Source of the DNA: Aphodovivens avicola
GTDB taxonomy: Bacteria > Actinomycetota > Coriobacteriia > Coriobacteriales > Eggerthellaceae
DNA: 25,653 bases
Direction: 5' to 3'
Assembly (NCBI GenBank): GCA_018712515.1
Contig: DVGW01000042.1
Span: 1 to 25,653, forward strand
In this document: piece after piece, positions 14,613 through 21,615 of the stretch
Numbering within the stretch: the stretch's first letter is position 1
Layout: every line of letters begins with the position of its first letter
Position numbers and translations under genes: made by a program
The notes under the pieces: generated by a model
The model's input: the letters and a program-made list of their open reading frames with translations, nothing else
Told to the model about the DNA's origin: nothing
The model's database searches: none

Positions 14613-15716
14613 ATGGCTGATAACGGTGTGAAATTGGAAGGTGTCGTGTTCGAGGCGACGGGCGGTGCCGCCGGCTTCGGCGCGGCCGGCGGCGTGCGGA
14701 CGGATGCCCGGCAGCGCACGGTGTCCGCCGAGCTTCAGGAAGACGATCTGGCGTTCGACCGCAGCCTGCGCCCCAAGCGCCTGGGCGACTATCTGGGCCA
14801 GACCAAGATCAAGGAATCGCTGGCGATCCTCATCGAGGCGGCGCAGGCGCGCGGCGACGTCGTCGACCACATCCTGTTCTCGGGACCCCCGGGTCTGGGC
14901 AAGACGACGTTGGCCCAGGTCGTAGCCAACGAGCTCGGGGCCAACATCCGCACGACGAGCGGCCCTGCCATCGAGCGCACGGGGGACCTGGCCGCCATCC
15001 TCACCAACCTCGAGGAGGGCGACGTCCTGTTCATCGACGAGATCCACCGCCTCAACCGCATGGTGGAGGAGGTGCTCTATCCGGCGCTCGAGGATTTCGC
15101 GTTGGATATCGTCGTGGGCAAGGGCCCCGCCGCGCGATCCATCCGCCTCGACCTGCCGCGCTTCACGCTCATCGGCGCCACCACGCGCACGGGCCTGCTC
15201 ACCGGTCCTTTGCGCGATCGCTTCGGCATCGCGTTTCGGCTCCAGTACTACACGCCCGAGGAGCTGGCGGCGATCGTGTGCCGTTCGGCGACCATCTTGG
15301 GCGTCGACATCGAGCAGGATGGCGCTTTGGAGATCGCCCGCCGCAGCCGCGGCACCCCGCGTTTGGCGAATCGCCTGCTCAAGCGCGTGCGCGATTGGGC
15401 GCAGGTGCGCGGGGACGGCGTGATCGACGAGGATGTCGCCGCGGCCGCCCTGAGCTTCTTCGAGGTCGACGCGCTGGGGTTGGACGCCGTCGACAACCGG
15501 CTGCTCGAGCTGTTGGCCGTGCAGTTCTCGGGGCGTCCGGTCGGCCTCACCACGTTGGCGTCCGCCCTTTCCGAGGACACCGACACGGTCGAGGACGTGT
15601 ACGAGCCGTTCCTGATGCAGCAAGGGCTGATGATCCGCACGCCGAAGGGCCGCCAGGCCACGGCGCGCGCGTACGAGCATCTGGGCATCCGCCCGCCTGA
15701 GGGATTCGGCGCATAG
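14613..15716 (+). CDS. ruvB: Holliday junction branch migration ATPase RuvB
   Basis: RuvB is the AAA+ ring motor that drives branch migration. In the 367-residue protein, Walker A is GPPGLGKT (91-98) and Walker B is LFIDEIH (139-145). Sensor 1 is GATTRTG and the arginine finger lies in RDRFG (about 201-205). The winged-helix DNA-binding C-terminus has the VGLTTLASALSEDTDTVEDVYEP segment and the terminal PEGFGA. The first 35-40 residues form a Gly/Ala-rich extension before the family start at about ERTVSAELQEDD-like sequence. The RBS is AGAGG before ATG 14613. It follows ruvA after 31 bases. Confidence 0.97.
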   Translation: MADNGVKLEGVVFEATGGAAGFGAAGGVRTDARQRTVSAELQEDDLAFDRSLRPKRLGDYLGQTKIKESLAILIEAAQARGDVVDHILFSGPPGLGKTTLAQVVANELGANIRTTSGPAIERTGDLAAILTNLEEGDVLFIDEIHRLNRMVEEVLYPALEDFALDIVVGKGPAARSIRLDLPRFTLIGATTRTGLLTGPLRDRFGIAFRLQYYTPEELAAIVCRSATILGVDIEQDGALEIARRSRGTPRLANRLLKRVRDWAQVRGDGVIDEDVAAAALSFFEVDALGLDAVDNRLLELLAVQFSGRPVGLTTLASALSEDTDTVEDVYEPFLMQQGLMIRTPKGRQATARAYEHLGIRPPEGFGA

Positions 15717-15728
15717 GAGGGATCGGGC

Positions 15729-16322
15729 ATGTTCGAGCGCGACTACTTGATGAAGCTCATACTGGGATACTTCAAGACCATCGTCATCGTGATCAAGCAG
15801 GGCGAGAAGGAGAAGGATCCCGAAGGGGCCGCCGACCTGCTGGAGCAGGCGATCGGGGAGGCCACCGAGATCGACGGCGAGGTGCTGCTCTCCCTCGCTC
15901 CCGAATCGATAGCGAGCGTCCTGCAGGTGTCGGGCACCGATCCGAAGGTGGTCGGCTACGTGGCGCACGGCCTGCTGCTCGAGGCCCACTACCTGATGCT
16001 CGCATGCGATTTCGCCCGTGCGGAGCTTCGCGAGGAGCAGGCGCGCGCCCTCGCCTCCGCCTACGGTTTCGATCTCCCCGACGATCTCGCCGAGGCGGAG
16101 GACATCCTGCGCGAAGCGGCGGAGCAGGGCTTGATGGACGAAGGCGCCGAACTCGGCGACGAGGCGGACGTCTCGCGGCTCGCCGAAGAGGTCGAGAAGG
16201 CGCACGATGTCGCTTACTACCGGGACGCCGATGCGTCGAAGCGCTTCGACCCCGATGCGCCGCTCATGCAAAACGAGCTGCACGAGCAGGGGAGTTTCGG
16301 CTGGCAGGACGGGCGCGCGTAG
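15729..16322 (+). CDS. Hypothetical protein at the end of the ruv operon (DUF6483-like)
   Basis: This 197-residue acidic protein starts 12 bases after ruvB with its own RBS (GGAGGG), so it is probably the fourth gene of the SOS-linked operon. The beginning (MFERDYLMKLILGYFKTIVI) resembles the opening of small Gram-positive proteins annotated DUF6483. I recognise no catalytic motif. The sequence is predicted to be almost fully helical, with repeated E/A/L-rich helices (55-150) in the style of TPR-like helical hairpins. There is no signal peptide or membrane segment. A possible role in DNA repair rests only on position. Confidence 0.75.
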   Translation: MFERDYLMKLILGYFKTIVIVIKQGEKEKDPEGAADLLEQAIGEATEIDGEVLLSLAPESIASVLQVSGTDPKVVGYVAHGLLLEAHYLMLACDFARAELREEQARALASAYGFDLPDDLAEAEDILREAAEQGLMDEGAELGDEADVSRLAEEVEKAHDVAYYRDADASKRFDPDAPLMQNELHEQGSFGWQDGRA

Positions 16323-16562
16323 GAGCCGCGGCGCTTTGTCCGCCAAAGGGCGACGGCCGCCGCGCCCCAGATCCTCGCCTGCGCTCAAAGCGGGGCGGAA
16401 CGCCCAATATTATTCCTACGAAATGGCAAACCTCATCTGTTTTTCAATGGGAATAGCGTATAGTATCCCTCGTGCCCTCGAGGTGAGGGCAGTGTTGCCG
16501 CCATGCAGCACGAAGCATTAATCCCCCCGGGAACGTCCCAGGGGAAGGAAAGAGGATTTAAA
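16323..16562 (+). promoter_or_regulatory. Promoter and leader of the cold-shock gene
   Basis: The 240-base gap holds TATAGT at 16459-16464 as a likely -10, without a strong -35. From there a leader of about 95 bases reaches the start codon, long leaders being typical of cold-shock genes. Within it CCCCGGGA (16525-16532) and TCCCAGGGG (16536-16544) can fold as a hairpin just before the RBS (GGAAAGAGGA). The hairpin could make translation temperature-dependent. No gene is seen. Confidence 0.5.
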
Positions 16563-16766
16563 ATGGCGGAAGGCGTTGTGAAGTGGTTCAACCCCGAGAA
16601 GGGCTACGGATTCATCTCCCAGAACGATGGCGAGGATCTGTTCGTTCACTTCTCTGAGATCAAGATGGACGGTTTCAAGACTCTCGACGAGGGCCAGCGC
16701 GTGTCCTTCGAGGTGACCACCGGTCAGAACGGCAAGCTCCAGGCGAGCAACGTGGTGAAGCTGTAG
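16563..16766 (+). CDS. Cold-shock protein, CspA family
   Basis: This is a small RNA chaperone that binds single-stranded RNA and keeps messages unfolded, often at low temperature or during growth changes. It has 67 residues, the classic size. The OB-fold is complete with RNP1 (KGYGFIS) and RNP2 (DLFVHFSEI), and the N-terminal VVKWFNPEKGYG aromatic patch. ATG 16563 follows GAAAGAGGA. It is monocistronic, with its own promoter region and a strong terminator. I do not assign a csp letter. Confidence 0.97.
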   Translation: MAEGVVKWFNPEKGYGFISQNDGEDLFVHFSEIKMDGFKTLDEGQRVSFEVTTGQNGKLQASNVVKL

Positions 16767-16792
16767 TTCGTCTCACAAAACCATGAATGCCG

Positions 16793-16822
16793 ATGGCTCC
16801 GCATCCCGCGGGGCCATTTTTT
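16793..16822 (+). terminator. Rho-independent terminator of the cold-shock gene
   Basis: A 10-bp stem (16793-16802 with 16808-16817, one T-G pair, loop ATCCC) ends in six T (16817-16822). Confidence 0.9.
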
Positions 16823-16876
16823 ATGCGCGGGCGAGGGACGGCAGGGCGCGGCGGGGAGCGCAGCAGCGCGAAGCGC

Positions 16877-16882
16877 TATAAT
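16877..16882 (+). promoter_or_regulatory. Consensus -10 box for queA
   Basis: TATAAT at 16877-16882 lies 33 bases before the queA ATG. A small palindrome AGCGC-GAA-GCGCT (16865-16877) touches the box. No good -35 is visible. Confidence 0.5.
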
Positions 16883-16915
16883 GCCCGAGGACTTTTCACG
16901 GGATAAGGATGCTTC

Positions 16916-18004
16916 ATGAGAACCGATGATTTCGACTACGATTTGCCGCAGGAGCTGATCGCTCAGGAGCCGGCCGCGGTGCGCGACGCGTGCCGCTTGC
17001 TGAAGATGGACCGCGCGACCGGCGCGCTGGAGGACCGCATCTTCCATGATGTGGGCGACTACCTGCGTCCTGGCGATCTGCTGGTCGCCAACGAGACGCG
17101 CGTGATGCCGGCGCGCCTTCTGGGCGCCAAGCGCGGCACGGGCGGCGCGGCGGAGGTGTTCCTGCTCCGCGAGGTGTTCGGTCGCGAGCCGAAGACCGGC
17201 TCCTCGGCCCTGTGGGAGACGCTGGTGCGTCCCGGTCGCCGCCTCAAGCCGGGAGCGGTGGTGGATTTCACCGACGCTTCGGGCGAGGTGGTGTTGTCGG
17301 CCGAGGTCATCGATTGGGTGGAGGACAAAGGCGACGGCGGAAAAGGCGAGCGCCTGGTGCGCTTGACCACGCCGCTGCCCTCGCTCGACGAGGCGCTCCA
17401 CGCCGTCGGGCACACGCCGCTTCCCCCCTACATCAAAGATTACGCGGGCGACGAGGAGCTCTATCAGACGGTTTACTCGACGCGCGAGCGCTCCGCCGCC
17501 GCCCCGACCGCCGGCCTGCACTTCACGCCCGAGCTCATCGATCAACTGAAGCAAAAAGGCGTCCGTTGGGAGACGGTCGAGCTCGAGGTGGGGTTGGACA
17601 CCTTCCGCTTGGTGGACGAGGATGATCCCGAGAAGCATAAGATCCATACCGAGTTCTACACCGTGCCGCAGCGCACCGTCGACGCCGTCGCCGAGACCAA
17701 GGCGAACGGCGGGCGCGTGGTCGCCGTGGGCACCACCAGCGTGCGCAGCCTGGAAAGCGCATGGGACGCCGATGCCGGCGCCATCACGGCGCGCGATCGT
17801 GAGGCGACGTCGCTCTACATCCTGCCGGGGTACCGCTACAACGTGGTGGACGGCCTCATCACCAACTTCCACGTGCCGCGCTCGACGCTCATGATGCTCG
17901 TGAGCGCCTTCTCGACCCGCGAAAACGTCATGGCCGCTTACCAGCATGCCGTCCAGGAGCGCTACCGCTTCTTCTCCTTCGGCGACGCGATGCTGATCAT
18001 CTAG
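16916..18004 (+). CDS. queA: S-adenosylmethionine:tRNA ribosyltransferase-isomerase QueA
   Basis: QueA transfers and rearranges the ribose of SAM onto preQ1 in tRNA, forming epoxyqueuosine at the wobble position. The 362-residue protein is typical: the start DDFDYDLPQELIAQEPA, LVANETRVMPARLLG, and ERSAAAPTAGLHFTPEL with the conserved PTAGLHF. The GGRVVAVGTTSVRSLES block and the end FHVPRSTLMMLVSAF are also present. The RBS is GGATAAGGA before ATG 16916. The pathway partners tgt and queH lie nearby at 20300 and 18330. It ends against convergent queH across a repeat-rich gap. Confidence 0.97.
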   Translation: MRTDDFDYDLPQELIAQEPAAVRDACRLLKMDRATGALEDRIFHDVGDYLRPGDLLVANETRVMPARLLGAKRGTGGAAEVFLLREVFGREPKTGSSALWETLVRPGRRLKPGAVVDFTDASGEVVLSAEVIDWVEDKGDGGKGERLVRLTTPLPSLDEALHAVGHTPLPPYIKDYAGDEELYQTVYSTRERSAAAPTAGLHFTPELIDQLKQKGVRWETVELEVGLDTFRLVDEDDPEKHKIHTEFYTVPQRTVDAVAETKANGGRVVAVGTTSVRSLESAWDADAGAITARDREATSLYILPGYRYNVVDGLITNFHVPRSTLMMLVSAFSTRENVMAAYQHAVQERYRFFSFGDAMLII

Positions 18005-18031
18005 TTCCGACGGCCTGTCGGCTGTCGGAAC
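18004..18031. terminator. Short inverted repeat at the queA end
   Basis: GTTCCGAC (18004-18011), starting on the last base of the stop codon, pairs with GTCGGAAC (18024-18031). There is no T tract, so terminator activity is uncertain. Confidence 0.35.
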
Positions 18032-18202
18032 GAGTCGATGCTGCCCGCAACCGCGGGATCAGGCTTTGCCGATTTGCGCGGCGATGCTTCTTCGGGGCGC
18101 CAGGCTTTTCTAGTTCGATGCCGTTTTTCTTGAAGATTGCGACAAGGGGCCATGAAAGATGGCATCAAAGCTCTTTGAAGAGCGGCGGAATGCGTGTTTG
18201 AA

Positions 18203-18256
18203 CGGAGAATGCGACATCTTGCTTCCCCTGCAAGCGAAAAGATGTCGCATTCTCCG
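18203..18256. repeat. 18-bp perfect inverted repeat between convergent queA and queH
   Basis: CGGAGAATGCGACATCTT (18203-18220) is repeated as its exact reverse complement at 18239-18256, with an 18-base loop that can pair further as GCTT/AAGC. No gene lies in the 325-base gap. The element may be a bidirectional transcription stop for the two convergent genes or a REP-like palindromic repeat. Confidence 0.75.
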
Positions 18257-18311
18257 CAACAAGTGGCATTCGATTTCAAAAGCCTGGTTGCGGATGAGGC
18301 TAAGGGTTAGC

Positions 18312-18344
18312 AATGAGAAAAAGGGACAGTCACTTTTTCTCATT
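18312..18344. repeat. REP-like palindrome containing the queH stop codon
   Basis: AATGAGAAAAAG (18312-18323) pairs perfectly with CTTTTTCTCATT (18333-18344) around a GGACAGTCA loop. The queH stop codon (18330-18332) lies in the loop, so the last codons of queH are part of the element. The AAGGGACAGTCACTTTTT core resembles the GGGACxGTC words of palindromic repeats associated with REP transposases. It could also act as a terminator. Confidence 0.65.
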
Positions 18345-19229
18345 TTGCTGCTCGCGCAGCGCTTTTAGGATAGCTCGTTTGCGGGCTTGTTTGGCATCGT
18401 AGGCGGCTCGGTCGGCTTTGCGGGCGGCGCGCTCGGCTTCGGCGGCGGCCCGTTCGTCGGCGTGCGCGACGCGCTCGGCCTCGTGCTGCGCCTTCCGCTC
18501 CGCTTTGCGCTCGGCCCGTTCAGCGGAGGCTTCAAGGTCGGAGATCGCGCAGCCGCAGTAGTTCTGGCGGTACATGCCCAGCTCGCGGCTTCGGCGCGTC
18601 GCTTCGGGGTAGAACGGGCGGAAATCCTCGAACACCGCGCGCACGCCCGCCTGGGCGGCGGCGCGTTCCAGCTCCTCGCGGATGATGTCGGTGTACTGGT
18701 AGGGACTCACCGCCAGCGTCGTGCTCAGCGCTTCGAACCCCCCTTCGGCGGCCCGTTGCGCGGCCTCCTCCAGACGCAGACGGTAGCAGGCGCGGCACCG
18801 TGCGGCCCGCTTCTCCGGGTCGACCGCGAGAGCCGCCGCCTCGTCAAGCGTGAGCTCGCCGAACCGCCCGAACCCGCGCGATTCGCCGGATGTGACAGGG
18901 GACGGTCCTCCTGTCACGTCGTCGAGGTGACAGGAGGACCGTCCCCTGTCACATCCCCCGGCCACCCGTTCGCGCGCCTCCTCGAGCGCCGCCTCCCCGA
19001 TGCGGCCGGCGGTGCGCTGCCACGCGTCGCGGTCGCAAACGCCTTCCGACACGGCGAACCCCGCCGGCTCCGCCCAGGAGCGCAGCGTCTCCAGCCGATG
19101 CGCGTATTCCTCATCGGGCGCGATGTTGGAGTTGGCGTAGAAGATCGTGATCTCGTGCCCCTCTTCGCGCAGGATGCGGGAAGGCTCCAGCGAGCAGGGG
19201 CCGCAGCATGCGTGAAGGAGCATCCTCAT
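18330..19229 (-). CDS. queH: Epoxyqueuosine reductase QueH with in-frame palindromic insertion
   Basis: QueH reduces epoxyqueuosine to queuosine in tRNA and replaces the unrelated QueG. The 299-residue protein has the expected cysteine pairs: Cys8-Cys9 (LLHACCGPCS), Cys145/Cys148 (RCRACYRLRLEEAA) and Cys215/Cys217 (RQNYCGC). TTLAVSPYQYTDII and EDFRPFYPEA segments are typical. Two oddities stand out. Residues 92-114 are encoded entirely by a 69-base perfect palindrome (18888-18956). A long Ala/Arg/Glu-rich helical tail (about 222-299) also follows the normal end. All cysteines are intact, so the enzyme may still work; the insertion falls in a region that is short and variable in relatives. ATG 19229 follows AAAGGAAACGG on the minus strand. 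The gene is divergent to the HAD gene and convergent to queA. Confidence 0.93.
   Translation of the reverse strand: MRMLLHACCGPCSLEPSRILREEGHEITIFYANSNIAPDEEYAHRLETLRSWAEPAGFAVSEGVCDRDAWQRTAGRIGEAALEEARERVAGGCDRGRSSCHLDDVTGGPSPVTSGESRGFGRFGELTLDEAAALAVDPEKRAARCRACYRLRLEEAAQRAAEGGFEALSTTLAVSPYQYTDIIREELERAAAQAGVRAVFEDFRPFYPEATRRSRELGMYRQNYCGCAISDLEASAERAERKAERKAQHEAERVAHADERAAAEAERAARKADRAAYDAKQARKRAILKALREQQNEKK
18888..18956. repeat. 69-base REP-like palindrome inside queH
   Basis: Two 30-base arms (18888-18917 and 18927-18956) are exact reverse complements around a 9-base loop. The arms contain GTGACAGGGGACGGTCCTCC. Words of this GTGACAGGGGACGG type are known from palindromic repeats linked to REP-associated tyrosine transposases in several phyla, so this is probably such an element. 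Its length is a multiple of three and no stop codon results, so queH remains open. No transposase gene is in the window. Confidence 0.9.
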
Positions 19230-19339
19230 GGGCGTCCGTTTCCTTTCGATGCGGTGTTGATTCGCGGGCGAACCGGTGTTTTCCCTGCCCGTACCTTATA
19301 CTGGCATGCGTCATTACGCAAGATTGAGGTGAATCAGCT
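19230..19339. promoter_or_regulatory. Divergent promoter region queH / HAD
   Basis: TATACT at 19297-19302 is a likely -10 for the HAD gene; read on the minus strand the same spot gives TATAAG for queH. The following bases GGCATGCG repeat, with one change, those at the moaA promoter. The RBS GAGGTGA precedes the HAD ATG. Confidence 0.45.
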
Positions 19340-20296
19340 ATGGAACAACGCGAACCTGTCGGCGACCGCGCGTACCGCGCGGTGTTTTTCGATCTGGATG
19401 GCACGCTGCTGCCCATGGATGTCGAGGAGTTCATGGGGGCATACATGGCGAAGCTCGGAGCTTACGTCGCCGCGCACGGAGCGGATCCCCATGCGTTCGG
19501 AGCGGGGATGAAAGCGGGCATCAAGGCGATGGCGCGCCATAGCGGCGACGTCACGAACGAGCAGGCGTTCTTCGAGGCGTTCTACTCCTGCGTCGACAAG
19601 GACGCGGTCGATTGGACGGCGTTGTTCGAGGACTTCTACGAGAACCACTTCCCCTCGATCGGCGAGGGAGTCGCCGCCAATCCCGCTGCAGCGCGCGCGG
19701 TGAAGGCGCTTGCGGAGAAGGGCTACACGCTCGTGCTCACCACGATGCCGATGTTCCCCCTGACGGCGGTGCGCAGCCGCCTTGCGTGGGCGGGGGTCGA
19801 TCCCGATCTGTTCAGCCGCATCACGACGTTCGAGAACTCGGCGAGCATCAAGCCGAACCTCACCTACTATGCGGAGAACCTTGCCGCGACGGGGCTTGCC
19901 GGCCGCGATGTGCTGATGGTGGGGAACAACACGGTCGAGGATCTCGCCGCTCTCGATATGGGCACGGACGCCTATCTGGTCACCGATTTCCTGATCGATG
20001 CGGTGGATTACGACCTTTCGACGGTGAAGCATGGCAGCATGGAGGAGTTCGCCGCATGGGTCGAGTCGCTGCCGCCGTGCGAGGATCCCGCGCAGCATGT
20101 GGAGACGGGGGCGGTGTCCTGGCCGCGCGTCGAGAAGGCCTACGGGGCCAACGTCCTGTTCAGGCGTTCCGACGAGGAGATGCAGCGTATCGCCGCCAGC
20201 GCCTACGCCGTCAACGAGTCCGGCGTCCCCACCACCGCAAAGCCCCGCCGCAGCGCGCCGCCGATCGCCCGTCCCGCCCGCGTCGAGGAGGTCTAG
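19340..20296 (+). CDS. HAD-superfamily hydrolase linked to tgt
   Basis: The protein has 318 residues with the four HAD signatures. Motif I is FFDLDGTLL, with nucleophile Asp18 and Asp20. Motif II is Thr134-Thr135 in LTTMP, Lys171 is in SIKPN, and motif IV is VGNNTVEDLAALD. Motif IV usually reads GD; here two Asn (196-197) precede the Glu200/Asp201 pair. The cap domain is helical (about 30-110). After residue 245 comes a non-HAD tail with a Pro/Arg-rich end. The substrate is unknown; phosphatase activity on a small metabolite is the usual guess. It is translated together with tgt, which starts 3 bases later, which hints at a link with queuosine metabolism, but that is inference from position only. 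Confidence 0.85.
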   Translation: MEQREPVGDRAYRAVFFDLDGTLLPMDVEEFMGAYMAKLGAYVAAHGADPHAFGAGMKAGIKAMARHSGDVTNEQAFFEAFYSCVDKDAVDWTALFEDFYENHFPSIGEGVAANPAAARAVKALAEKGYTLVLTTMPMFPLTAVRSRLAWAGVDPDLFSRITTFENSASIKPNLTYYAENLAATGLAGRDVLMVGNNTVEDLAALDMGTDAYLVTDFLIDAVDYDLSTVKHGSMEEFAAWVESLPPCEDPAQHVETGAVSWPRVEKAYGANVLFRRSDEEMQRIAASAYAVNESGVPTTAKPRRSAPPIARPARVEEV

Positions 20297-20299
20297 CCA

Positions 20300-21445
20300 A
20301 TGGCGCTGTTCGACTGCACCATCGACGCGACGTGCGGGCACGCCCGCGCGCTCACCTACGAGACGGCCCACGGGTCGTTCCAGACGCCCATGTTCATGCC
20401 GGTGGGCACCTCCGCGACCGTCAAGGGCATCACCGTGCGCCAGCTGCATGATCTGAAAAGCCAGGTCGTGCTCGCCAACACCTACCATCTGTCGTTGCGT
20501 CCCGGCGCCGACGTCGTCGCCGAGGCGGGCGGCGTCCACAAGTTCATGAACTACGATGGCCCCATGCTCACCGATTCGGGCGGATTCCAGGTGTTCAGCT
20601 TGGCGGACACGCTCAAGCTCGACGCGGACGGGCTCTCCTTCAGCAGCATCTACGATGGCGCGAAGGTCCGTTGGACGCCCGAGGAGAATATGCGCATCCA
20701 GGAGCAGCTGGGCGCTGACATCGCCATGCAGCTCGACCAGTGCACGCCGTATCCCGCCGAACGCGATTTCGTGGCGAAGGCGGTCGATCTGTCCGCCAAT
20801 TGGGCGAAGCGCTGCCTTGCGGCCCATAAGCGTCCGGATCAGACGCTGTTCGGCATCGTGCAGGGCGGTATGGAGCTCGACCTGCGCCTTGAGTCGATCC
20901 GCCGTCTGCGCGAGATCGAGGAGGAGAGCCTGGCTGCCGGCGGACGCCGTTTCGGCGGCTTCGGCATCGGCGGCTACTCGGTGGGCGAGGAGCATGAGGT
21001 CATGTTCCAAACGTTGGGCGAGGTCGCCCGCGCCTGCCCCGAGGACCGGCCGCGCTACCTCATGGGCGTCGGCAACCCCACCACGTTGGTGCGCGCCGTG
21101 CGCGAGGGCGTGGACATGTTCGACTGCGTCCTCCCGACGCGCACCGCGCGCATGGGCACGGCGTTCTCGAGCCGGGGCCGCATGAACATGCGCAACGCCA
21201 AGTTCACCCGCGACTTCACGCCGCTCGATCCCGCGTGCACGTGCCCGACCTGCCAGAACCACACGCGCGCCTACATCCGCCATCTCGTCAAGCAAAACGA
21301 GATGCTCGGCGGCATCCTGCTGTCGATCCACAACCTGCATTTCCTCCTGGATCTGATGCGCCGTGCGCGCGAGGCGGTGCTCGCCGGCGCCTACGAGGAG
21401 TTTTACGAGGAGTGGATGGCAAGCCCCGCCGCTCGGGATTACTAA
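20300..21445 (+). CDS. tgt: tRNA-guanine transglycosylase
   Basis: Tgt exchanges the wobble guanine of GUN-anticodon tRNAs for preQ1, before QueA and QueH act. The 381-residue protein has catalytic Asp92 in MLTDSGGFQVFSL and the nucleophile Asp275 in FDCVLPTRTARMG. It also has FGIVQGG, GGFGIGGYSVGE and the zinc site Cys313, Cys315, Cys318 and His344 (CTCPTC, SIHNLHFL). It begins 3 bases after the HAD stop, and the RBS GGAGGTCTAG overlaps that stop. No tgt-specific promoter is seen. Confidence 0.98.
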   Translation: MALFDCTIDATCGHARALTYETAHGSFQTPMFMPVGTSATVKGITVRQLHDLKSQVVLANTYHLSLRPGADVVAEAGGVHKFMNYDGPMLTDSGGFQVFSLADTLKLDADGLSFSSIYDGAKVRWTPEENMRIQEQLGADIAMQLDQCTPYPAERDFVAKAVDLSANWAKRCLAAHKRPDQTLFGIVQGGMELDLRLESIRRLREIEEESLAAGGRRFGGFGIGGYSVGEEHEVMFQTLGEVARACPEDRPRYLMGVGNPTTLVRAVREGVDMFDCVLPTRTARMGTAFSSRGRMNMRNAKFTRDFTPLDPACTCPTCQNHTRAYIRHLVKQNEMLGGILLSIHNLHFLLDLMRRAREAVLAGAYEEFYEEWMASPAARDY

Positions 21446-21567
21446 ACGCCGTGCCGCGTGCGGCTCGGCTCCGCGCGCGGATGCCGTCGGGTGGCGCATG
21501 CGGCAGCGCCTCGAGATTTCGCGCCCGGCCCCGCGTCATGCGCCGGCGGGGCCGCGTCCCGTTCCTG

Positions 21568-21576
21568 TGGTAGAAT
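21568..21576 (+). promoter_or_regulatory. Extended -10 promoter of tyrS
   Basis: TGGTAGAAT (21568-21576) is an extended -10 (TGn plus TAGAAT). The leader would be only about 35 bases and contains ATCTATATATAA. No T-box antiterminator sequence is present. Confidence 0.6.
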
Positions 21577-21615
21577 CTCGCTCGTTGCATCTATATATAA
21601 AGAAAGAGGTCACCG

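Noticed and set aside
14789..15061. Minus-strand open frames opposite ruvB
   Set aside because: They are shadows of the ruvB reading frame without start signals.
21446..21615. T-box riboswitch before tyrS
   Set aside because: No AGGGTGGTACCGCG-like element or terminator is present, and the extended -10 lies only about 35 bases before the start codon.
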